From the NCBI RefSeq assembly GCF_900465345.1, contig NZ_UEGO01000008.1, forward strand, positions 1 through 64,000: a stretch of DNA of 64,000 nt, written 5' to 3'. The notes below the pieces were generated by a model. That model had not been told where the DNA came from, searched no databases, and saw only the letters and a program-made list of their open reading frames with translations. The position numbers were made by a program, and so were the translations under genes. This document shows positions 1 to 8,507 of this stretch, one piece after another (the stretch's first letter is position 1; every line of letters begins with the position of its first letter). The DNA comes from Asaia bogorensis. GTDB taxonomy: Bacteria; Pseudomonadota; Alphaproteobacteria; Acetobacterales; Acetobacteraceae.

Positions 1-820
1 CATCCGGGGCGAGTGGTGCGGCCAATTCACGGCCATCCGGCCCGTAGATACGCGCCGCCGCCCCACCTGCGCGCAAAAGCTCGCGCTTGGTGGGCGTATC
101 GCATAATTCATCGAGCATTGCTTCGGAAACGACAGCACAGGGTGCGAGCACGAAACATCCGCCCTCAACGGCATAAACGCGCGAAGCAGCATTATTGACC
201 TCGGCACTCAGGGCATATGCAAAAGGCTCATAGAGCGAAAAACTTGGCCATGCGCCGACATGGACCTGCTCATTCTGGGCATACATCGCGTATTTCGTGA
301 GGGGCTGGATATGCTCCCAGCAGCAGAGCGCCCCAACACGCCCCAGCCCCGGAATGTCGTGAACGGCAAGATCGCTGCCATCGCCTTCGCCATAGACCGT
401 GCGCTCCACATGGGTCACGCGCAGCTTGCGACGGGTGGCGATGGTTTCGCCATCCGGCCCGAGGATCCACTGGGCGATGTAGAGTGAGCCTTCAAAGCGT
501 TCCGACAGCCCCAGCACAGCCGTGATGCCTGCCTCTCTGACGGCCTTGCGCAGGCGGTCGGCCTCGGGACTGTCATAAGCGAGCGAGTTATCGAAATAGC
601 GGCTGGTGAAACCCTTGCCGATCGACCAGGCCGGGCTGTCGAGCCAGATATGCCACGGATAGCCGGGGATGAAGGTTTCGGGAAAAGCGATCAGAGCGGC
701 GCCAGAGGCGGCGGCCTCCTTGATCAGGGCGATCGTCTTGTCGATGGTGGCATCGAGATCAAGAAAGACCGGGGCTGCCTGCACGACAGCGACCTTGTAT
801 CGGGGGTGCTTGAGACTCAC
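1..820 (-). CDS. Nitrilase (3' end beyond the window)
   Basis: Cytoplasmic nitrilase-family enzyme, expected to hydrolyse a nitrile to its carboxylic acid and ammonia. The 273 visible residues carry the whole catalytic triad: Glu48 (FPETF), Lys132 (RRKLR) and Cys167 (LCCWEH). The stretch GYPWHIWLDSPAW at 53-65 is typical of true nitrilases rather than amidases of the same superfamily. The GTG at 820 is chosen because a GGAG box lies 7 bases upstream and the first core strand (KVAVVQAAP) follows at once; the nearby ATG at 833 is out of frame. Family members are usually 310-350 residues, so the C-terminal 40-80 are missing here. An AraC-type regulator gene lies 135 bp upstream on the same strand. 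The substrate cannot be read from the sequence. Confidence 0.93.
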   Translation of the reverse strand, partial: MSLKHPRYKVAVVQAAPVFLDLDATIDKTIALIKEAAASGAALIAFPETFIPGYPWHIWLDSPAWSIGKGFTSRYFDNSLAYDSPEADRLRKAVREAGITAVLGLSERFEGSLYIAQWILGPDGETIATRRKLRVTHVERTVYGEGDGSDLAVHDIPGLGRVGALCCWEHIQPLTKYAMYAQNEQVHVGAWPSFSLYEPFAYALSAEVNNAASRVYAVEGGCFVLAPCAVVSEAMLDELCDTPTKRELLRAGGAAARIYGPDGRELAAPLAPD

Positions 821-955
821 TTGCCTGCTCCATCCGTTGATGTCTGATCGGGCGGGAAAAGCCCGGAACGAGATCGATCTTAGGTCGGAACGAATTTCTG
901 TCTTGTCTGGGAGGGAAGCAAAACATGCCTGCCTCTTTTCGCCCTCGCAGAACCC

Positions 956-1930
956 TCAGATGGGCAAGGCGAGCCTGTTCTGGCGGTTGTTGCGATAGTC
1001 ACGCGGTGCACAGCCATGGGCCACAGAAAAGACCCGACTGAAATGGGCCTGGCTGACAAAACCGCTCATGCGCGCGATCTCGCCGATCTGGTACCGGTCA
1101 CGGCTCGGGTCAGAGAGCGCATCCCGCGCCCATTCGAGACGACGCTTCATGATATATTCTGCCACCCCCATGCCCTCATCAGCAAAGAGATCATCGAGAT
1201 AGCGCGTGGAAATACGAAACTGTTCGGCAAGCATCCTTCGCCCGAGATCCGGGTCGCGCAGGCGCATCTCGATGGCATTGCGTATCTGCAGTCCCATGGC
1301 CATGCGATGTGATGTGGGCGCCCCTGAGCGATTCCCCGAAGCGATCAGCATGGTCGCCACCAGTTCGGCGGCCTGGGCGGTGAGCCTAGACACGAGCATG
1401 TCAGGCATAGGCCGCGTGGTGGCCATCAACCCCGTCAGGAAATGACGGGTCAGATCTGCCAGCGGGTTGGAAGCGTCGATCAGGGTCGCGGTAAGATACT
1501 CGGCGTGACCAAAGCGCGCATTCAGGGCATCGGTGGGAAGCATGAAGACAATCTGCTCGAAATCCCGGTCAAAACGCAGCGTATAGGGGCGGTTCGTATG
1601 ATAGAGCGCAAATGTGCCCGGCAGGACAATGGCCTCACGACCATCCTGCAATACCTGCCCCCTGCCACTGACGCCGAGGCTCAGCAGATAATGGGTCTCC
1701 TCTGACGCGCTGATCAGGCGGCGGGTGCGCGATACCGACTGCGCGCTGGAACGCACGGTCGAGACACTGCAATTGTCGAGCGCCAGACGGGTGACGGCCC
1801 CCTGAAACCCCGCCTGTTCCGGCTTGCATTCAAGCGGCACAAAAGACCGGCAGACAATATCGTGCCAGAACTCGACTCCCGCCCGAGGCGGCAGACCGGC
1901 AATATCATAACTCTGCAATACCAGCGGCAT
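956..1930 (-). CDS. AraC-family transcriptional regulator
   Basis: DNA-binding regulator of 324 residues. The first ~200 residues look like the AraC-binding-like sensor domain found in FeaR/NitR-type regulators (SLGVSGRGQVLQDGRE, then PGTFALYHTNRPY). Two helix-turn-helix units follow at about 220-315, ending in the AraC signature MSGFVSQAHFSRVFSVAHGCAPRDYR. The start is preceded by GGAGG nine bases upstream. It lies immediately upstream of the nitrilase gene on the same strand and divergent from an outer-membrane protein gene. NitR, an AraC-family activator of nitrilase in Rhodococcus, is a known precedent for such a pairing. Control of the nitrilase and of the divergent gene is inferred from position only. 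Confidence 0.92.
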   Translation of the reverse strand: MPLVLQSYDIAGLPPRAGVEFWHDIVCRSFVPLECKPEQAGFQGAVTRLALDNCSVSTVRSSAQSVSRTRRLISASEETHYLLSLGVSGRGQVLQDGREAIVLPGTFALYHTNRPYTLRFDRDFEQIVFMLPTDALNARFGHAEYLTATLIDASNPLADLTRHFLTGLMATTRPMPDMLVSRLTAQAAELVATMLIASGNRSGAPTSHRMAMGLQIRNAIEMRLRDPDLGRRMLAEQFRISTRYLDDLFADEGMGVAEYIMKRRLEWARDALSDPSRDRYQIGEIARMSGFVSQAHFSRVFSVAHGCAPRDYRNNRQNRLALPI

Positions 1931-2009
1931 GTCATTCTGCCTCCGTCAATGCTGTCATCTGACAGCGTAACCCACCGGTTAGCATGAGCAGGAATGTTGC
2001 GGTATCGTT

Positions 2010-2062
2010 ATTGTTCCGCTCTGGAACAATCCGGAGCCTCCGGACAAGAGAAAGCTCTCTTG
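2010..2062. promoter_or_regulatory. Cluster of three palindromes between divergent genes
   Basis: Three consecutive inverted repeats lie between the AraC-type gene and the outer-membrane protein gene: ATTGTTCC-N5-GGAACAAT (2010-2030), CCGGAG-C-CTCCGG (2031-2043) and CAAGAG-N6-CTCTTG (2045-2062). All arms are perfect. They are candidate operator sites or leader hairpins; the protein that binds them is not known. AraC proteins usually prefer direct repeats, so another regulator is possible. Confidence 0.5.
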
Positions 2063-2124
2063 CAGACAAGAGTTGCCTGCGCCCGGCATGCTGACATTCC
2101 CGCTCGATTTCAAGCGGGGGTGAG

Positions 2125-3105
2125 ATGAGACAGATCCTGAAAACCGGCGTGGTCCTCACGCTCTGCCTCAAGGCGTTTGCCCGAAGGACATTCTCCATCG
2201 GGACGCTTGCCATCGGGGCGTTCTCCATAAGCGCCTTCTGTCCGGGCATCGTGACGCAAGCGGTCGCGACAGAAGGCGGCCAGACCAACTGGGCCTCGGG
2301 CGTGCAGACAATCTATCCAGCCCTGACGCCAGCACCCGGCCAGACGCTGTGGCAGGATTACTTTGTGGTCAATCCGAACGGCGCCTATTCGAGCACAAGC
2401 CGGAAGTCTGCTGTGCCGGGCTTCAGGGCAACCGCCATCGCCAATGCTGCGCGACTGTTCCATAGCTGGCACGGCGAGTTTCTGGGCGCCACGATCTCAA
2501 GCAGCGCCATTCTTGCGATCAACAGCCTGACGCTCCGCGCGGGGGGACAGGGCGGCACGGCTTTTGGCGCCAACTGGCTCTATCTCGCGCCGCTCTATCT
2601 CTCATGGCACACACCCAAGCTGCATATCTATCTCGGTGAAGGGGCATTTCTGCCCATCGGCTCCTTCAGCAAGACCGATGTCGTCAGTGAATCAACCCAT
2701 GTCTTTGGCTTCAATCAGGAGGCCGCCCTGACCTGGATGCCCACAAAACGCTTTGATGTCTCAGCCGAGGGTGAATTGCAGATCAACGCCAAAAACGGGG
2801 CTACCGATTACAAATCAGGTAATGTGATCAATATCGACTTTGGCGCAAATTACATGCTCACCCCTGCCTTGCCCCAACTTCGCCTCGGACTGAACGGCTT
2901 CGTGACGTCGCAATTCACCAATGACGTGCAGAACGGGCGACGTGTCGGGGATGGCAACCGACTGGCCAAATATGGACTTGGCCCACAACTGATCTGGTTT
3001 TTCAAACCACCCTATGCCGTCGCCCTCAAATGGCAGCACGAGATGGGCGTACAGAACAGCACGCGCGGCGACCGCTACTGGGTTCAGTTCCAGATACCGC
3101 TCTGA
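2125..3105 (+). CDS. Outer-membrane transporter, Phenol_MetA_deg/SphA-like
   Basis: Predicted outer-membrane beta-barrel of 326 residues. A signal peptide covers roughly residues 1-49 (cleavage near TQAVA). The body shows alternating amphipathic strands rich in Gly, Tyr, Trp and Phe (FGANWLYLAPLYLSWHT, LHIYLGEGAFLPIGSF) and ends in a terminal hydrophobic residue (YWVQFQIPL), as outer-membrane proteins do. It resembles the Phenol_MetA_deg/SphA family of barrels found beside genes for uptake of hydrophobic compounds. The ATG follows a GGGGG box by 5 bases. Its position across from the AraC regulator and nitrilase suggests nitrile or aromatic uptake, which is an inference. Confidence 0.78.
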   Translation: MRQILKTGVVLTLCLKAFARRTFSIGTLAIGAFSISAFCPGIVTQAVATEGGQTNWASGVQTIYPALTPAPGQTLWQDYFVVNPNGAYSSTSRKSAVPGFRATAIANAARLFHSWHGEFLGATISSSAILAINSLTLRAGGQGGTAFGANWLYLAPLYLSWHTPKLHIYLGEGAFLPIGSFSKTDVVSESTHVFGFNQEAALTWMPTKRFDVSAEGELQINAKNGATDYKSGNVINIDFGANYMLTPALPQLRLGLNGFVTSQFTNDVQNGRRVGDGNRLAKYGLGPQLIWFFKPPYAVALKWQHEMGVQNSTRGDRYWVQFQIPL

Positions 3106-3352
3106 GGGGGCGGCGCGAAACAGGGGGAATCGTGCTCTATGGAGCATCATTCGGCGAAACCAGCCGATGACAGCCTCGATCGATCGATCGAGCGGGCAGA
3201 CAACACAGCTCTGATCTGCCGAGATGGCGGAAACGCAAGGCCCAGGCTTCGCCACCCGGCCCAGGCTGACCACATCGTCAGCATGGGTCTTGCGCTTCTT
3301 ATCCCGGCTGCCCAACGCATGAGCCCAAAGGAACAGCCAGGATGGAAAGAGC

Positions 3353-4720
3353 CTAGCGCAGAATACCGGTATGACCCACGCTGTAGCGGCCCGGCTGCGG
3401 CCAGACGGTCAGACCATGCGGCTCAGCCCCTACGGGGATTTTCTTTACATCGCCGGTCTCGGTGTTGATCGCGTAGGCCACATCATCGAAACGGCCGGAG
3501 AGCCAGAGCAGTTTTCCATCGGCGCTGACATTGCCCATATCCGGGCTGCCACCGCCGGGGATCGGCCAGGTCTTGACGACCTTGTCTGTCGCAAAATCGA
3601 TCACTGACACGCTGCCAGGGCTGTGACGCGGACCATGAATCCTGTGTGAGCCGCGATTGGCGACATACATGAACTTGCCATCACGGCTGGGATACTCGCC
3701 ATGCGTACCGGGGCCGGTCGGGATGAAGCCGGTTTCCTTAAAGCTGTCACCATCGACCACGAACACACCATCGGCATGCATATCGGCAATGTAAAACTTA
3801 TGGCCGTCCGGGGCAGTCAGGATATCCTGCGGCATCCCACCCTTCGACAGCTTGAGATACCCGATCAGGCTGCGGTTGACCGTATCGATCTTGGCCAGAT
3901 AGCCGCCGAATTCACAGGTGAAAATGGCATAACGGCCATCGATCGAGAAGTCGGCGTGGTTGATGCCCTTGCACTGCGGCGCCTCAACCGAACCGATAAG
4001 GGCCATGGTATGCGGGTCGCGGAAATCCAGACGCTCATGCGCTTCCGCCACCACGATGGCGTATTTGCCATCCGGGGTGAAATACATGTTGTAGGGATCG
4101 TCCACCGTGACAGCAGGGCCCGGCTTGCCCGTACGCGGGTCGATCGGCGTCAGGCTGCCATCATTGCTGCCCTCGGCATTGTTGGTGACCCACAATGTCC
4201 GCAGATCCCAGCTGGGCACCACATGCTGCGGGCTGCGACCGACCTTGAAGGTATCGACCACCTTGAACGTTGCGGGATCGATAACCGACACGCTGTTGCC
4301 ACGCAGATTGGGTACATAAACCCGCGCCAGATCATCCTTGATGGCCGGCGAGATCTTGCCAGAAATCGTCTCGCTATAGATGTTTTTGGGATCGATGACC
4401 GCAGGCATGCCGGGAATGGTCTGCACAGCACCGGCAACCGGGGTGGGCGCGTTCGTCGCGGCCGGGGGCGTCACCTGAGCGACGGGGGCGACCGGTGTTG
4501 GGCTGGCCGGGGTAGAGCTGGATGACGGCGCTGCAGCCGGCGTTGTGGCGGCAGGAGCCGGGGCTTGTGAGGTCACACCTGAAGCAGCCGATGATGCTGT
4601 CGCCGGTGCGGATGCCGCCTGTGCCGGCGCTGCAGGGGTTTCCTGCGCACGTGTCGCCTGGGCCGTGGCCAATGACAGGCCAGCCAGCGAGACGATGAAC
4701 GCGTGATGTGAGAACTTCAT
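3353..4720 (-). CDS. Exported YVTN-type beta-propeller protein
   Basis: Secreted or periplasmic propeller of 455 residues. Residues 1-26 form a signal peptide (MKFSHHAFIVSLAGLSLATA, cleaved near TRAQ). An Ala/Pro/Thr-rich linker of about 80 residues follows. From about 120 to the end there are blade repeats of the YVTN type: VYVPNLRGNSVSVIDPATF, LWVTNNAEGS, FYIADMHADGVFVVDGDSF and MYVANRGSHRI. The ATG at 4720 has an AAGGAG box 5 bases upstream; longer in-frame starts would bury the signal peptide. It lies 25 bp after an exported creatininase-family gene and is probably cotranscribed with it. Propellers of this type bind partners or cofactors; none is identifiable here. Confidence 0.85.
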   Translation of the reverse strand: MKFSHHAFIVSLAGLSLATAQATRAQETPAAPAQAASAPATASSAASGVTSQAPAPAATTPAAAPSSSSTPASPTPVAPVAQVTPPAATNAPTPVAGAVQTIPGMPAVIDPKNIYSETISGKISPAIKDDLARVYVPNLRGNSVSVIDPATFKVVDTFKVGRSPQHVVPSWDLRTLWVTNNAEGSNDGSLTPIDPRTGKPGPAVTVDDPYNMYFTPDGKYAIVVAEAHERLDFRDPHTMALIGSVEAPQCKGINHADFSIDGRYAIFTCEFGGYLAKIDTVNRSLIGYLKLSKGGMPQDILTAPDGHKFYIADMHADGVFVVDGDSFKETGFIPTGPGTHGEYPSRDGKFMYVANRGSHRIHGPRHSPGSVSVIDFATDKVVKTWPIPGGGSPDMGNVSADGKLLWLSGRFDDVAYAINTETGDVKKIPVGAEPHGLTVWPQPGRYSVGHTGILR

Positions 4721-4745
4721 AGATGCTCCTTGATAACGGTTCTGC

Positions 4746-5606
4746 TTAGCGTGACGCGCCGAGGGCATCGAGCGCCGCCTGAACCTGAATCGCTGTTCCG
4801 ATCTGCCCCAGCGCCACAGTCGCCGGGCGCGGGTCGCCGCCATAAACACCCTGTGCGCTGTCAGGCAGGGCCGCATTGTGCAACGCCTGCTCACGCACCA
4901 TCGTCGGATCGATAGCGAGCATGAGCGCCGTGTCGCTCAGATCCGCATGTTTGCCCAAATCCTTGCCATACCCCTTTTGCCGCAGGATCTCGGCATAGCG
5001 TGTGCCGATACTGTCGTAATAGGCTGCGAGGTAGATGGCCTCGCCCTGACCACGCCACTTATTATTCAGCTTGTCCACCGCCGCCTTGAGATAGGACAAA
5101 TACCCGCCGTGGTCGGCAATAAACACGACACGCCGGAAACCCTGAACATGGAAACTGTCCCCCGCTCCCATGATCAATCCTTCAAACACAGCAGGCGGGA
5201 TCGAGATCGTTCCGGCAAAACGCATATGAGAGGTACGGGGGGAAGTTCCGCCTTCAGGGACATAGGCAATGACCGGCGCAACGAGCGTATGGCCCAGTCG
5301 GGCGGCGATGCGTTCCGCCTGTACTTCGGCCCGCACATTGTGCTTGCCGACGGCAATATAGGGGCCGCTTTGCTCGGTTCCCCCTACGGGCACGATGATC
5401 GTGTCTGTTCCCGACTGGATACGGGACTGGATTTCGGTCCAGGTCAGCCTTGCAAAGGATACCGTCTCGGCATGACCTGTCGATGGACGGATGAGGCAGG
5501 TCAGCGCCGAGGCAACCAACAGACAGGCCGCACGCCTGACACCGGGAATAAAAGCCAAACCGAGATCTTTCACCGGAAAACATGACACATGATACGCCTT
5601 GCCCAT
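4746..5606 (-). CDS. Exported creatininase-family amidohydrolase
   Basis: Creatininase superfamily (creatininase, MftE, FAPy deformylase) protein of 286 residues. The metal-site motifs are present: Glu in VPVGGTEQSGPYIAVGKHN, the following His, and DHGG at about 190. It differs from most of the family in having an N-terminal signal-like segment (RRAACLLVASALTCLI, then GHA), so it is probably periplasmic. The ATG at 5606 lacks a clear ribosome site; a GTG at 5573 (VKDLGLAF) would also leave a complete signal peptide. The gene is followed after 25 bp by the beta-propeller gene. Substrate unknown; peptide or amide hydrolysis in the periplasm is only a guess from the family. Confidence 0.82.
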   Translation of the reverse strand: MGKAYHVSCFPVKDLGLAFIPGVRRAACLLVASALTCLIRPSTGHAETVSFARLTWTEIQSRIQSGTDTIIVPVGGTEQSGPYIAVGKHNVRAEVQAERIAARLGHTLVAPVIAYVPEGGTSPRTSHMRFAGTISIPPAVFEGLIMGAGDSFHVQGFRRVVFIADHGGYLSYLKAAVDKLNNKWRGQGEAIYLAAYYDSIGTRYAEILRQKGYGKDLGKHADLSDTALMLAIDPTMVREQALHNAALPDSAQGVYGGDPRPATVALGQIGTAIQVQAALDALGASR

Positions 5607-5642
5607 TGTCTGGCGGGCCTGAGCGGATCAGGTTTTAACATA

Positions 5643-5716
5643 GCTGTAGCGGTGCGCCAGAGAGGCGCTCCAAAACACCAATCCCAAGGGACAGCGCCTC
5701 TACCTGCCGCTATAGC
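5643..5716 (-). promoter_or_regulatory. Long nested hairpin in the creatininase operon leader
   Basis: Inverted arms nest in three layers: a 10-bp outer stem (5643-5652 with 5707-5716, one G-U pair), a perfect 9-bp middle stem AGAGGCGCT/AGCGCCTCT (5661-5669 with 5693-5701), and an inner TCCC/GGGA (5682-5691). The internal loop is asymmetric. The element ends 37 bp before the creatininase start on the minus strand, the right place for a structured 5' leader. No known riboswitch class was recognised. The rest of the 308-bp gap (5607-5914) shows only AT-richer promoter-like sequence. Confidence 0.5.
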
Positions 5717-5914
5717 CTGCGTCATTTTAAGACTAGCCCTTGCTGTTGGCCTGCCAGTGCCGTGCCCCCCTCAGGGCAGACCGCATGACTCGGCACAGGG
5801 AGCACAACCAGTCGCCCCTTGCGCTGTCATGTTGCAGAGTTGCGCCAGCACTGTAAAACCTGCTGGCTTCCACACAGCCCCGCTTTCACGCCTTCACTTC
5901 AGGATATCATTTTC

Positions 5915-6430
5915 ATGGCGCTCGACCCCGTTGGCCTCAACGCCCTTCTGGCCCCCGAACCCATCGATAGTGTTGCCCATGTCATTCAGGTCGCGCTGAC
6001 ACCGGTTTTCATGCTGTCAGGTGTCGCCTCACTGCTGACCCTGTTCAACACCCGTCTGGCGCGGGTTTCGGACCATGTGGAGGAAGTCGCCCATCGCCTG
6101 CAGGACGACCATGAGGACGACCCGGATGAGACAGCACGGCTGAAGCGGCACCAGAATCGGCTACGCCGGCGGGTCTTTGCACTGGATTGTGCCATCATGC
6201 TGGGCGGCGTTGGCGGGGCCTCCACCTGCGGCGCGGCACTGGCCCTGTTTCTGGGCAGTCTGCATAACAGCCAGACTGTGGCCTGGCTGATCTTTCTGTT
6301 CGGGGGTGCGCTGTTCTGTACGGTCGGCGCGCTGTCGTCCTTTCTAGTGGATACACTTCTGGCCTGGCATGGCCTGAAAAGAGACGGGGCCCTTCCCAAG
6401 CCCGTAACCACCATCAAAGCAACAAGATAG
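5915..6430 (+). CDS. DUF2721 family membrane protein
   Basis: Small integral membrane protein of 171 residues. It shows the DUF2721 pattern: a first membrane segment (HVIQVALTPVFMLSGVASLLTLF), the signature NTRLARVSDHVEEV, a charged helix around 55-85 (DDHEDDPDETARLKRHQNRLRRR), then two membrane segments (about 86-110 and 115-142). The ATG at 5915 follows AGGATA by about 9 bases and places the hydrophobic segments as in relatives; upstream in-frame starts have no ribosome site. Function of the family is unknown. It is divergent from the creatininase operon. Confidence 0.82.
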   Translation: MALDPVGLNALLAPEPIDSVAHVIQVALTPVFMLSGVASLLTLFNTRLARVSDHVEEVAHRLQDDHEDDPDETARLKRHQNRLRRRVFALDCAIMLGGVGGASTCGAALALFLGSLHNSQTVAWLIFLFGGALFCTVGALSSFLVDTLLAWHGLKRDGALPKPVTTIKATR

Positions 6431-6443
6431 GCCTCAGGACACC

Positions 6444-6468
6444 TTGGCGAGATATTTTATTTCGCCAA
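6444..6468. repeat. Inverted repeat downstream of the DUF2721 gene
   Basis: Perfect 7-bp arms TTGGCGA (6444-6450) and TCGCCAA (6462-6468) separated by 11 AT-rich bases. It begins 14 bp after the stop codon, so it may be a weak terminator, or an operator for the small ORF at 6611. No T run follows directly on the plus strand. Confidence 0.35.
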
Positions 6469-6610
6469 ATACCCGGAGGTAAAATCCAAATAGAAAACGA
6501 AGTCGTTCCATGCGTTTATTGCATTGCTGGAGCGCGTTTTGAGCGATTGCTTCGGGCCGGTTTTGGGCGCTCTTACCGCGCCCACACACCAGATACCTTA
6601 GGAATAGCTT

Positions 6611-6742
6611 ATGTTCACCGTCGAAATCCTCAACCTCGTCTCTCATCCGCTCAGCGCTCTGAGCGCTCTGACGATGGTTTCTTTCATTCCCGTTATTGGC
6701 GCTCTGCTGGTTGCCACGATCGCAGCCGATCGTACGGCCTGA
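6611..6742 (+). CDS. Small hydrophobic protein (43 residues)
   Basis: Short ORF beginning MFTVEILNLVSHPLSALSAL with a single predicted membrane helix at about 22-38 (MVSFIPVIGALLVATIA) and a polar end (ADRTA). The ATG is preceded by AGGAATAGCTT, a plausible ribosome site at 8 bases. It fills an otherwise empty 400-bp gap between a membrane protein and a convergent glycosyltransferase gene. The upstream 150 bp are AT-richer than the surroundings, as a promoter would be. No family recognised; it could be a small membrane protein or a chance frame. Confidence 0.45.
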   Translation: MFTVEILNLVSHPLSALSALTMVSFIPVIGALLVATIAADRTA

Positions 6743-6846
6743 TCTAACATCGGAAATAGTTGCGAATACTTGAAGAAGAGATTAATCACCCGCTCGGGCG
6801 TCATCCCGTCTTCAAGAAATTCATCACTGTGGCTTGCTCACCGCCC

Positions 6847-8499
6847 TCAACGGCGGGTCGGTGCAAACAATCCCAGATCCAGCTTATGACCATTGGAATA
6901 GTTGAGCCCGGTAACGCGGCCATATTCCGTCAGGGCAACGCCCTGCCCATCCAGCGCTGAGCGAAGCGCTGCCTCGTCCTTGCGATCGACGAGCACCAGA
7001 GAACACGCCATATTGGCTGTGAGATACCGTGCGGCATCGGGCACACCGAGCAGCTTCGTGTTCGATCCGGCCAGAAACGCCAGGCTGGGCTCCGAATAGG
7101 ATACCGAGACGAGCGTGCTATCCTCACAAGGCTTGTAATCCTCGTAAAGCGCCGCGGCGCGAGGCGCGAGCTGCAAGAGGCCAAGATTGGGTATGACCGT
7201 CAGGAAGATGCCGGCATGGATCACAACAGCCGCGCTGATCATGACCCAGGCCGCCTGAAGGCGTCGCGCTTTCCACAGAAGCCAGAACCCGTAAACCACC
7301 AGAGGCAGAGCGCCTGCCACGGCAATCGACGCACCAATATCGAAGCGATGTTCGCTCTGCCATAGCAAGGCGAGTCCAGCCACGGCAAAGACCAGGGCCA
7401 GTGCCCCCCAGAGCAGTCCATAGACCCCCATCAGCCCCCGTGCCCACAAGGCAGAGGGTCGACGCAGCGGCCATTTGACCAGCGTGGCCGCTACCAGAAT
7501 GGCAATCGCGGGGTAGGTGGGCAGAACATAATGCGGCAGCTTGGTCGCGATCGCCTCGAAAACCAGCCAATGGGGGACAATCCAGCACAGCAGGAAGCGC
7601 ACGGCCGGCTCGCGGTGACGCGCCCAGATGGCAGGCAGACCCAGCACCAGAAAAAGCGAGCCGGGCCAGAAGGCAAGCAGGAACACCACGGCATGAAAGC
7701 CCGGCGGCAAGCCATGCGCCTGCTGCCCGTGTCCGATCTTGCCAAGGAAATTGGTTCCGACTGCGCGTGAGAAGAAGGCCCCGTGGCTGACCACGCCAAT
7801 CGCGATGCACCAGGGCAGCACGACAGCCAGAGTGACCAGCCAGCCCCATGAAGGGCGCAAACGCCGGAACCAGCTCGCCTGCTTTTCGATCACGCGCAGG
7901 GCCAGCGGTGTGGCGAGCCCGGGGATGAGAACGACCGGCCCCTTGAGCATGAGCCCACAACCCAGCGCACCCCAGTACAGCAGCGCAATGGTAACCGGCG
8001 TTTCGCGGTTGCGCTGGGCGTCGAGATAAGCACGCAGCAAGGCCGTCTCGACTAGAAGGATGTCCAGCAGCAAGACGGTGTCGATGGTCGCCATCCGCCC
8101 TTCGGCTGTCAGCAACGTTGAGACCGCCAGCAGGGCCGCGGCTACAAGGCCGGTCATCCCGCCAAAGAGCAGAGCACCCAGATAGGCTGTCAGAGTCACC
8201 GCAGACACGGCGGCGATCAGGCTCGGGATTCGATAGGGCCAGGCAACATGACGGTCATGAGGACCGCCGAAGATTTTCTGCGCCGTTGCCTCCAGCCAGT
8301 AAATCCCAGCGGGCTGCAGATAGCGGGGCTGATCGAGAAAACGGACATCGACGAAATTGCCGCTCTCGAGCATCTGGGCCGACGCTTCCATATAGCGTGG
8401 CTCGTCGCGATCGAGCGGCACGAGGCTCATGCGCCCAGGCAGGAAAATTGCCAGCGTCAGCAGCGCTACGCCAAGGTAATGGCGCCAGGTCAGAGTCAT
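6847..8499 (-). CDS. ArnT/PMT-like lipid-linked sugar transferase
   Basis: Polytopic membrane glycosyltransferase of 550 residues in the GT-C fold (ArnT/PMT/family 39). The N-terminal loop carries the acidic motif LDRDEPRYMEASAQML, matching the DE-A-RY motif of ArnT. About a dozen hydrophobic segments follow, then a soluble C-terminal periplasmic domain (about 450-550). The ATG at 8499 follows GAGGG by 6 bases and lies 8 bp after the stop of the upstream GT2 gene; a longer frame starting at 8556 would overlap that gene. Together the pair resembles ArnC/ArnT: one enzyme loads undecaprenyl phosphate with a sugar, the other transfers it to lipid A or another periplasmic acceptor. The sugar is unknown. 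Confidence 0.87.
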   Translation of the reverse strand: MTLTWRHYLGVALLTLAIFLPGRMSLVPLDRDEPRYMEASAQMLESGNFVDVRFLDQPRYLQPAGIYWLEATAQKIFGGPHDRHVAWPYRIPSLIAAVSAVTLTAYLGALLFGGMTGLVAAALLAVSTLLTAEGRMATIDTVLLLDILLVETALLRAYLDAQRNRETPVTIALLYWGALGCGLMLKGPVVLIPGLATPLALRVIEKQASWFRRLRPSWGWLVTLAVVLPWCIAIGVVSHGAFFSRAVGTNFLGKIGHGQQAHGLPPGFHAVVFLLAFWPGSLFLVLGLPAIWARHREPAVRFLLCWIVPHWLVFEAIATKLPHYVLPTYPAIAILVAATLVKWPLRRPSALWARGLMGVYGLLWGALALVFAVAGLALLWQSEHRFDIGASIAVAGALPLVVYGFWLLWKARRLQAAWVMISAAVVIHAGIFLTVIPNLGLLQLAPRAAALYEDYKPCEDSTLVSVSYSEPSLAFLAGSNTKLLGVPDAARYLTANMACSLVLVDRKDEAALRSALDGQGVALTEYGRVTGLNYSNGHKLDLGLFAPTRR

Positions 8500-8507
8500 G
8501 AGAGCCC

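Noticed and set aside
5643-5716. Lysine riboswitch
   Set aside because: Only the short AGAGGCGC resembles it; the multi-arm core of the lysine class is missing and the downstream genes do not fit.
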